Origin: Parachlorella kessleri
Taxonomy: Eukaryota > Chlorophyta > Trebouxiophyceae > Chlorellales > Chlorellaceae
Direction: 5' to 3'
DNA: 19,826 bases
Assembly (NCBI GenBank): GCA_001598975.1
Contig: BBXU01001000.1
Span: 1-19,826, forward strand
Part shown: one piece after another, positions 9,012 to 17,800 of the stretch
Numbering within the stretch: the stretch's first letter is position 1
Layout of the letters: every line of letters begins with the position of its first letter
The notes under the pieces: generated by a model
What the model was told of the DNA's origin: nothing
Database searches by the model: none
What the model saw: only the letters and a program-made list of their open reading frames with translations
Program-made: the position numbers and the translations under genes

Positions 9012-9576
9012 TTACGTAAAGGTCTCCAACAGGGTGTGCCAGATGGAGTCATCTCGGCCTGTGAAGGAGTACTTGGTGAAGTTGGAGGAGAACTTGATGT
9101 GCCCCTCGTCTACATCATCTGCTACATCCTGCTGGATGACGGCTGTGAGCCCCCTAGTCCTCCCCACCACTGTGTCCAGCTGTAGCATCTGCCTGGTTGC
9201 AGTCTGCCCACACATGTGAACTCGCAGCCCAGCCCTGGCAGAAAGTGCTGTAGCAGATGGCACAGCTCCTTAGGGTGCGTCAAGTACCATGCGCCCAGCC
9301 TCCGCTCTGGCTGCAACTTCAGGAGGGCCGCTTGCAGGGCTGCTGGCAAGCTGCCTGGGATTCCCTGCCGCAGGACTGCCACAAAGTCATACAGTTGCAA
9401 CACTGCTCTTACCAGGTGTTACTGGCGCACTGGCTTCAGGCCACTAGCTGGGGTGCCGAGCTGCTGCCAGGTGAGCCTTGCTGTGACCTGCTGGGCTGCC
9501 CAAGTCCACCATGAGACCTGGAAGGCCTCACTTCCACACACTATTGAAGTACCAGGCATTAGCGGCGGGTCTAAGG
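9012..9576 (-). pseudogene. Decayed protein-coding sequence A on the minus strand, unidentified
   Basis: Starting after an AG acceptor (atgcag) at 9577-9582, a minus-strand frame reads LDPPLMPGTSIVCGSEAF, then VSWWTWAAQQVTARLTWQQL, to an in-frame TAA (9419-9421). The same frame resumes HLVRAVLQLYDFVAVLRQGI and continues through LQPERRLGAWYLTHPKEL and CHLLQHFLPGLGCEF. Around 9180-9215 the coding-like register moves to another frame, continuing MLQLDTVVGRTRGL and DEGHIKFSSNFTKYSFTGRD until TAA at 9012. The rich, non-repetitive amino-acid use over about 185 codons suggests former coding sequence, broken by one stop and one frame change. I do not recognise the family. It could be a host pseudogene or a piece of an old mobile element; unannotated tiny introns are less likely. 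Confidence 0.45.
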
Positions 9577-10490
9577 CTGCATGTTAGCTCTTCTCAATAA
9601 TCCCTGCCCGCAGGGATCTAGGTCAGCTGTGGAGGACCCAGCTGCCAGGCACAACAGCCAGGCATGGGTTCCAGGACGCAGAAGCTGGTATCAGAAAAAA
9701 TGCCTGCGCCTCAGCTGCCCGTGGGCCCGTGGAGGACCCCGTCTAGGGGAGGGGGAGGCATATGTGTCCAGAAGGTTGCCCACCGCTGGCACAGATGCAG
9801 GCGGTAGGGGGCCTTGAGGCGGCACCACAAATTACAATGCGTGGTGGTTGTCGCTGCTCCCTTGCTCGTCCAGGTGTGGCTCATGCGCCCGGCTCTCCAG
9901 AACCAACTGCAGAGCTAATGGGTTCGGTGAAGCCAGCTCTTGCAGGAAGCGCCCTGACTACCCATCCATTTACAGTATCTAGGCAGCACAGCCCTTCACC
10001 TGCCCAGAGCTACAGCTCTGCCATCCAACGACCCTTACACTGTTGTCCCCCATTTGTGGTCCTTCTACAAGAACAAAGTATGGTAATAGTCTGCTGCTGT
10101 TGTGTAGGGGTGGCAACCTAGGGTGACCCTCTTGCTACATCAGGGCCATCGCGGCATCCGTAACACTGGTTACCCCTTTGTCCAGCCATCCTCTATCCAT
10201 TACTACTCTACAAGCTCCACGACTTCCTCTCGCGACAAGCCCATGGCCTATTGGGGCTTGTACACCCATGTATGAGCGCATGCTTTGCTGCCAAGTCGTT
10301 CTTAAAAATCTTTCTATTGATTCGCGTACATGTACAGCCACGGCACAAAACTCCCTGCACGTTTCAGCCTGACACTCCACTCTCGGGGGAATTGATGGAT
10401 TCCATCAATTCCCCCGAGTTCATAATCTGGGATGGTACTTCGGGGTTTGTTGCCGGGGCGCACATCTAAGCATCTCTCGATTTTAGCAGA
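9577..10490. other. Intergenic stretch with no gene recognised
   Basis: Open frames on both strands are short or low-complexity. A + frame of 119 codons (9762-10121) has no motif I recognise. There is a small hairpin (atccctg/cagggat, 9599-9616). The clearest structure is the 37-base palindrome at 10382-10418, listed separately. Confidence 0.5.
10382..10418. repeat. 37-base perfect palindrome with a one-base centre
   Basis: Left arm ctcgggggaattgatgga (10382-10399), centre T at 10400, right arm its exact reverse complement (10401-10418). The 18-base-pair match is perfect. It lies about 70 bases outside the left end of the element at 10491. Confidence 0.95.
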
Positions 10491-10594
10491 TTTAAGATGG
10501 AAATGCACGTGACAGGGAGGGGTTAGACAGCAGTGTGGCGGGTGCCAGCTGCGTCAAAAAGCAGGCAGAAGTAGAAAGGGGCGACAAGCTGCAA
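10491..10594 (+). repeat. Left inverted repeat of the element
   Basis: Runs from tttaagatggaaatgcacgt to gcgacaagctgcaa. It matches the reverse complement of 12053-12156, including the identical internal block tgccagctgcgtcaaaaagc. Just outside it, ctctcgattttagc (10473-10486) has an inverted copy at 10818-10831 inside the element. Confidence 0.9.
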
Positions 10595-10878
10595 GAACTG
10601 TGACAATTTGCGGGAGAGACGGGCAGGGAGGAATGGAGCATCTCTCCCCGGAATTGCTCCCTCCCCTACGGCGCTTCTATGCACAATTTTGGCAATATAC
10701 TTGCTTAGAACAGCTCCGGTGCGTCTGTTTCAACGAGGCGCCTGCGTGAAAAAGTGCAAAAAGTGCGTTCAGCACTCGTCTAGCACCCCTCCAGAGCAGC
10801 CCCGACTGTTCTAGGAGCTAAAATCGAGAGGTGATGGATGCCTCGGAAGCCCTCGGGACGAACCTCCTTTCCTCCCGT

Positions 10879-10903
10879 TATGATGCAGTATTACTGCATC
10901 ATA
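10879..10903. repeat. 25-base palindrome with a one-base centre
   Basis: Arms tatgatgcagta (10879-10890) and its exact reverse complement (10892-10903) around T at 10891. It shares the gcagta/tactgc core with another perfect palindrome, ctgcagtactgcag at 11898-11911, near the other end of the element. Confidence 0.92.
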
Positions 10904-11953
10904 GCGGATTAAATCCCCTATAATAGCAAGTACTGGATTTTTTGGGTAGTGTCCAGAGAGAGTTACAGATCGGGAATTCCAATAACCACTCAATCCTATA
11001 AAGTTCGTCCCCAGCATTAGAAAGATGAATGACTGGACAACACTAACGCTGCAATGCAGGCGATAGTACGGCTGGCCATGATGCTTCTGTTGTACCCATG
11101 GTTGTACCCTTCATGCGACAGTGTAGCCGTCCCAGGTGGATCTGCTTGGTCCGGATGTGGCCTTGCGTTTTGGTCGGTAGGCAGAAAAACTAGTTTTCTT
11201 GGCCGGCGCACAGGGGCGCACGGCACAACGGAGTAAGTGGCAGAAAGTAGGAGACAAAATTCCCAAAAATTGCGTAACTTAGTGAGCGCCGCCACCTTCG
11301 GCGGCCATTGCTGACTGGGACGCCTCGTCAGCAGATACCACCCATCTGTCATCGCCTCGCCCGGCTCGCCGTGAGCGCCTGCTCCCTATCTCTTCGCACA
11401 TCTTTCAACTACCGTCACCGGTCATAGCAACGGTTGTCAGAAAGGTGGCCCTCAACCGGAAAACCAAGCAAGAACAGCGGTATCTCGTGCTGGTGCTCGC
11501 ATGCCTCGCCTCGTCCCTCGGCGACCGACACGACGCTGAGAGTTTCAAGGACCCCCCCAACTTGACGCACAGCGCTCGCCGAACCGCTCATTACATAGTG
11601 AGAACAGAGCAACATGGGCGCTAAGGTCCTTTTTGAACGGATTCCAACCGTATCACGGGCTCGGGCTCGCTGCACAGCTGCTCATGTTCAACCACAGACA
11701 GCACGCTCCAAGCCCACGACCAAACCCTCCTACCACCAAAACAACACGTCCCAACAACGGCCCCACCGCTCGCGAGCACGGTCCAAGAGTGGCAGCGCGA
11801 CGGATTATTTTTTCCGTTTGGTCGAAAACTATACTGAGTATAATAGGGGCCGCGCGCGGGCGCGTCCCCCACTTACTCCGTAATGACACAGAAGAAACTG
11901 CAGTACTGCAGCTAACATGGTCCGAGAAATATAGTAATAAGAAGCAATACAGT

Positions 11954-12000
11954 CAACAGCCAGCCAGTGACCCACTGGCTCCTCCGTCCACCGGCTGTTG
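11954..12000. repeat. Nested stem-loop next to the right inverted repeat
   Basis: Outer arms caacagcc (11954-11961) and ggctgttg (11993-12000) enclose an inner hairpin, agccagt (11962-11968) and actggct (11974-11980) with loop gaccc. All pairs are perfect. It sits about 50 bases inside the right repeat and may be a subterminal structure of the element. Confidence 0.75.
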
Positions 12001-12052
12001 GTTCGTGATGCAAAATGACCCTGCGTACACGGTTGTGTTATTGCTAGTGTGT

Positions 12053-12156
12053 TTGCAGCTTGTCTCCCCTCCCTAATTCTGCCTGCTTTTTGACGCAGCT
12101 GGCATCCGCCACACTGTTGTCTGACCCCTTCCTGCCACGTGCATTTCCATCTGAAA
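12053..12156 (-). repeat. Right inverted repeat of the element
   Basis: Reverse complement of 10491-10594 at about 90% identity. Its segment 12065-12091 is repeated exactly, in the same orientation, at 19800-19826. Confidence 0.9.
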
Positions 12157-12856
12157 ATGACCCTCCTCGCCCCTGCTGCTCCTTATATATCAAAGATAGG
12201 GCGGGGGGAGACCCCCCGCGCCCCACCCCTTTTTGGCGGTAAACCTTATCTCTCTTCTCTCTGGGGATTTTGGGTAGTAGGGAGTTGTTCACTTATACGT
12301 ATACTTTGTGGAGGACTTTCGGTAGGGCTGATAGGGGACTCCCCTTCGGAACAATCACATGTATCCTTCGATGCAGCTCCTACGCTCGTCAAGTCCACTA
12401 ATCTCGAGATGTTTCACGCCAGGCCAGTTTCCCAACCAGACGCCAAGACGTCAACCAAGCGATGGGGGTTCTCCGGCAGGTGACGCACACGGTGATAACA
12501 GCTCAAGTCACTTCAATGGCCACCAGCTGCGCATGCGTTGAGATGGTACGGCCCGAGGTTAAGCGTACTACACATAGTATGGCTGAACACCTTGAAAGTG
12601 AAAAGTGCATGTCTTGATCTACTCCAACTTCCCAGATTGACAGAAGTCGCCCGTTTGGAGAGGTAACATCTACACCCCGTATCGTTATCAGTGTAGCCAC
12701 CCGGCTTAGCGTGGTTTCTTTGCACTCAACCTGGCTGGGGGTCCTTAACTGAGGAGGCAGTCAAGCCCAGACAGGTTCTGTCTGCACGTGCTTTCGAGTC
12801 CTCCGATACAGGCCGGCCTACCAGCCTTTTCCTGTTGTAGCCCACCCATCCTTTTC
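12157..12856 (+). other. Region upstream of gene 2, presumed to hold its promoter
   Basis: No gene recognised. A TATA-like tatatat lies at 12185-12191, too far from the start codon to be assigned with confidence, and tatacgtata at 12294-12303 is a small palindrome. The 5' UTR and promoter of gene 2 are expected in the last few hundred bases, but no clear box was found. A 16-base stretch (12751-12766, gaggaggcagtcaagc) exactly matches part of the kinase exon at 4391-4525; this may be chance. Confidence 0.35.
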
Positions 12857-13137
12857 ATGACACCGTTGCCACCAAGACTACCTCCACAGTTGGCTACCGC
12901 AGCCACATGTCTGGCTTGGTGGCTGGTGCTGCTGGGCCTGGCTTCAGTCCCAGCAGCTGCAGACCTTATAAACCTGGAGGCAGCGGCACTGCTCACCATT
13001 CGCAGCGGCTTCACAAACGGCCAGGACGTGCTGCCTGACTGGAGCGATTCAGTAGCGCTACCGCTAGCGGGCATCAGTAGGCCCTGCACCTGGAAAGGGG
13101 TTGTTTGCGACCAAAACACTGGCAAAGTTATTGAACT
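12857..13137 (+). other. First exon of gene 2: signal peptide and LRR N-terminal cap
   Basis: Residues 1-35 form a signal peptide: MTPLPPRLPP, a hydrophobic core around LAWWLVLLGLASVP, and a small-residue end AAA before D36. Residues about 36-94 match the plant LRRNT_2 cap: LEAAALLTIRSGF, then W62, and the Cys pair C77-TWKGVV-C84 followed by TGKVIEL. The donor gtgagt at 13138 leaves two bases that join a G at 13428 to complete Leu 94. This places the mature protein outside the cell or in the secretory pathway. Confidence 0.85.
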
Positions 13138-14768
13138 GTGAGTAGGGCCCTGCCTGCATCCAGCTTGGCCCCCCCTTTGAACTCCTGTGAGCGAAAGCAG
13201 GCGGTGCGGCTTCCCATCGTGTATCTTATTTGATTAGGGTGGCAGGCAGTGCGAAAAGAGAGGAGGTACGGGTATACTGGGATGACATGGCTCTATGCAG
13301 TTCTGGTCTGTGTCTTGCATGAGATTCTAGCCAGTAGGTCTCTCCCCGGGACAAGCTAAGGCCGCTATAAATTGTGTGATCGACCTCAGCATAGTAATCA
13401 CTAATACTAGATCCCGGTGACGTGCAGGGCACTATCAGGGCAAGGCTTGCAGGGCACTATAACGACAAAAGGGTGGATACGATTGGCAAGCCTCCAGGGG
13501 GTTTCTCTTGCAGACAACCTGCTTACAGGCCCCCTTTTAGGAGACTTACTGCTGCCAGACACTGTACAAGGTATGTCACCCTGCTATTATAGTTGGAAAG
13601 AAGTCGGCAAAGCATGGGTTCACTGGGCGGCTAAAGTCATGCCAGCATGAGCTATTGATTGAAAACGGTGGGTTTTGCGTGCTGCAGTCTTCAATGTCTC
13701 AGTGAATAGGTTGGAGGGGACGCTGCCTCCTCTTTTCCGGTTCCCTTCCAGTCTTCAAAAGCTGCATCTGTGGAACAACTCCTTCACTGGGACCATCCCT
13801 GCATGGGGATTGCCAGGTACGGGGTGCCTCACCTGTGCACCTGCGAGTTGCTGTGGGCTGGCCATGGCACAGCTTGATGTGATTTGCCTTATTGGCAATC
13901 GCTTGCACCATGGGTACTGAAGCACTGCACAGTCACCTGCTGCCATGGCTTCTCCCAAGCCAAGTTGACACAAATACCCTGTCTAGAGTGCCTGCAGAGA
14001 TTATTAGACAAGTCACACCCTTGATGTGTCGCAGCGCCCAACATTCGTGCATGAGCCTGGTGGCTGCAGAAAACGTCACAGAGGTGATGCTCTCCTTGAA
14101 CCAACTTTCTGGGCCCTACCCCAGCGACTGGCGCCTCCCCTCCGGCTTGCGCGTGGTGAACCTCAACTCCAACCGGCTGACCGGCACCCTGGACCCAGCC
14201 TGGAGGTTCCCGCCCACGCTGCAAACCCTGGCGCTGAGCCAAAACTATTTCGAGGGCACCATTCCCAGCAGCTGGAGGCTGCCAGACTCGCTGCAGGTGG
14301 GGTTTGAGCAGTCGGGGCTCATATAAGGGCTTGTTGCTGTTCAGAGTTGTGCCATGCCCTAGTTGCTCAGCGTTTTTGGGCTTAGCCATGCCGCAGGCTA
14401 AGCCATAGCTTGGGACCCAGGAACTTTACCGGGGTTGAATCCTTCTGCTTGAGCTCAAGTTGACAGTATATGAGATGTAACTTTCAATCTGGTGCTGCTC
14501 CCTCCCCGCTTCCTGGGGTGCTCCTGCAGGTGTTGTACCTCCATACCAACCCCCTCTTGACGGGTACCATCCCACAGAACTGGGTCCTGCCCGCGGACCT
14601 AGCAGTACTTGCACTTGCCAACTGCAATTTCACTGGGCCGTTACCCACGCTCCTCAAGCTGCCAGGCGGGCTGCAGGTATGAGCCTGTCCTGAAGTGCTG
14701 CTGATGTTGCAAGTGGCGGGCATGCTGCAGGTGACCTACCCTGGAATGTGCTGGACTTCACTATGTGT

Positions 14769-14802
<34 letters not shown>

Positions 14803-17800
14803 GGCCAAGGAGGTCAGGATGCACAGCTAGCAGCCTTTGGTAACGCACTTGAGCCCTGCCGCGCAACATGGGCAAAGTGGGGATAGGCAGTGGATCATTG
14901 GTCACTAGCGCTGCTACACCTTGCTATTTTGCTGAGTAGCCACGTCCCAACTGTCGGCCGGGGGCCTCGGCGGTAGCATGATAACACCATGCGAGAAGCT
15001 GGCGTGGCTGCAGACGCTGACTCTTGACTCCAACTCCCTCACGGGCACCATTCCCTACGACTTCACCCTTCCCAGCAGCCTGCTCCAGCTATGGCTGTCT
15101 GACAACAAACTGACAGGGAGCATCTCCAAGGACTGGAAGCTGCCAAGCACGCTCCAGGTGAGGGTAAGGGTGCACTGGTTCGAGGATGGTAGGGTGCTAC
15201 AGTGGCTCCGCTTCTTTTCCTAGGCCACGCTTAGCTAAGCGAAGGCTGTGACTGCTGTATTACCATCTTGCCGTATCCCCTCTGTGGCCGGGATTGGCTT
15301 TCGTTGTATAGCCATATTGCTCCCTGGAGACCAAGCGTTCATGGGCGTCCCTATGGCAGCCGTTCACCCGTCACCTCGATGCTGCCACCTCCTTGCCATC
15401 CAGTCACTGGAATTCGATAGGAACCAGCTGACGGGCACTCTCGACCCGGCCTGGGAGCTGCCCGAGTCCCTGTCGGTACTTTCGATAGCCTACAACAACT
15501 TCTCCGGGCTGCTGCCGGCCTGGAACTTGCCCAACCTCACGCTGGCCGCCCTGTGGGGCTGCAACTTCACAGGTCAGGCAGGGGAGGCAGTATGGGAAGG
15601 CGGAGTGCTGGAGAGACCGAGCCATGTTATTGCCAGCTGGTTGCCTACAAGACGACAGGGTGGATGTGTGCCAGTGGAGCTACCTATTGTTAGGGTTCTC
15701 CTTGCACACTTATACAACCTATCAGCCTGAAAAACATGGCCTACGTTAAGGCTTCCTGCAGGCCCCCTCCCAGCCTACCCGACCCCACCCAACTCCGCAG
15801 TCATCGTGATGCCACAGTCAGGGGAGGGCTTCTGCGGAGAGGTGAGAGGGTGTGCTGCCGCCGCTGCTGGTGTCCTTGTAGCGGTACATGTTCCTGCACC
15901 TCACTGGGAGGCATAAAACTCCAGAGTGCGGAATGATGGTCGCCGAATCACCACCGGCTAGTACTGATTATGGTTTATTAGGTCTCTAGTGAGGTGCTGT
16001 TGGTGCTTCTTCTCCAAAATGACCCTGGCTCCCTTCTAGCCTGGCTTGAAACAGAGAGAGCTGCCAGCAGCAATGGTATGGACGTGCAACCATATGCCTG
16101 GATGACCTTCCCATGTACTGCTGTGGCCTTGGCTCACATCAGTTCAGCACCTTGGGATGGAATCCTATTTCTGTTCAGGTCCCCTCCTCGCCTCCTTATT
16201 ACAACGTTACATCATTCGACGCCACCGGCTCCACATTTCGCGCCCTCCAGACGCTTACCAACAGCAGCTTTCACAGCTGCCCTCAGGGCACCCCCCCTCC
16301 CTACACCTACCCCCCAGCCGGCTCCCCGCTGCAGCAGTCACCGACTCCTCCAACTTCCGCCAGCCCCAGCCCTCCCCCCAGCCCAGGTAACCCCTGTCAG
16401 TGGGGTGGCTGAGCCAGCTTGCCCAATTCTCCGCCTCTCCTGTTTCAGTTCTGTCCCCATGCTAGTAGCTGGGTATTTGTGCTCAAGTGGTGCTTGCAGT
16501 CCCATTGGCATGAGGGATGGTCAGGTGTGCGCAAGACATTCATCACTTGAAAGGGGACTCAAGTCTACGAGACTTGAGCGGCAATGCCTGTGGGTGCAGG
16601 TAATTTCAAAACCGCCGGCGGGAGCAGCAGTTCCGTGGGCATAATTGTCGGCGTGGCAGTTGGAGTAGCTGCTTCAGGTTGGTAAAGTAGGCCAAGCGGA
16701 GGCAGCAGCCGTGCTTGCCTGTGCGTCCCTGTGGCTGACCCCTCAGGCACGCAACATAATCTTACCCTACGTTGTAAACAGGGGATGTAAGTGAGAGAGC
16801 AGGGCGACTGAGGAAGAGCCTGCATTGCGTTTCAGGCTGGAGGGGCAAGAAGCGGGGATAGTGCAACACAACGCTAGGCTAGCCATCCAGCTGCTCTTCA
16901 ATGCAGATGCTGGCAGTGCACACATCGCAGATTCTCGGTTTTCAGATGTCTCCTCCAGTAGTAGCGCAGTATCTTTGTTAATCTTCGCTTGCTTCCCACA
17001 CCCAGCCACCCACACACTGGCTGGTATGTTGATGCAGTGGCAGCTATCCTTGGCGTGTGGTGGTGGTTGAGAAGGAGGAGAAGGAGGAGGAGGCATGCCA
17101 CTGTCTCCTACAAGGGCTCCCCGAACAAATCAAGTAAATCTTTGCCATATTGCCCTGTATAAGAGCGGTGTGCGGGGTGCATGGTCCCTACCTGCTTACC
17201 TGCAAGCATGCTGCTGCGCGGCGCATGGGACTGACCAATAGACAAGCCGTCCAGGCTGCAGTGCTGTGTCGGCAGCGGAGTGGTCTTATGTTCAAGGCCA
17301 GTATATCGTCAAGCTGCACCCCATGGAAGGCTGAAACTTTGACAGGCGATTTTGAGGGAAGCCAGGCCATGCCAGCCCGCACAGGGTAGTCACCCAACAG
17401 TGCTGCCACCCGTGCAGGCCTGAGGGCGACGTGTAGAGAGACCCAGGAGAATGCCATCATGCAGCAAAAACCACCTCGAAAGCCTTTGTGTTCTCCGGTC
17501 TGCAGGTCTGGGAGGCGATCTGGAAAGCAGCACAGGGCAGCGCCACTCCCCGAGCCAAAGCGGTTTTAGGGCCAAGGTGGCAGCGGACGGGCTGAGCTCC
17601 CGGTGAGAACGGTCTCATGTAGTAAGGACAAGCCTAGAAGGTCGTTGGGAGACACAACTGGCAAGCAGGCAGCTGCTGAAAGCCATAAAGGTGATAGCAC
17701 AAGCATATTGAACGCCACCGGGAGTTGGTTTCTTTTGCCTGGGTGGGTGAGCCGACAGGGGGGTTGAGAGGTTGAGGAAAGACTCTGCCAACCCACTCCT

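Larger units (their letters stand above)
10491..12156. mobile_element. Probable non-autonomous element bounded by 104-base inverted repeats
   Basis: The ends 10491-10594 and 12053-12156 are inverted copies of each other, with about 10 mismatches and no gaps. The 1458 bases between them contain no frame resembling a transposase; open frames reach at most about 147 codons and are basic or low-complexity. The interior is richer in CG dinucleotides and palindromes than the flanking gene DNA. I could not define a target-site duplication at the outer ends, so the true borders are uncertain. It could be a TIR DNA transposon deletion derivative, a foldback element, or two divergent copies of a shorter repeat. 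Confidence 0.6.

Noticed and set aside
11288..11305. gccgcc/ggcggc hairpin considered as a terminator
   Set aside because: No gene ends beside it and no T-run follows; small GC hairpins are expected in such DNA.
11614..12076. Overlapping 89- and 147-codon frames inside the element, basic in part
   Set aside because: Could suggest a nucleic-acid-binding protein, but no motif, no supporting splice sites and simple composition; not enough to call a gene.
12751..12766. 16-base exact match to the kinase exon at 4391-4525
   Set aside because: Too short to show duplication or regulation; could be chance in DNA of biased composition.
13889..14389. 166-codon minus-strand open frame over the LRR exon of gene 2
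   Set aside because: Antisense shadow of the repeat-coding exon 14070-14296.
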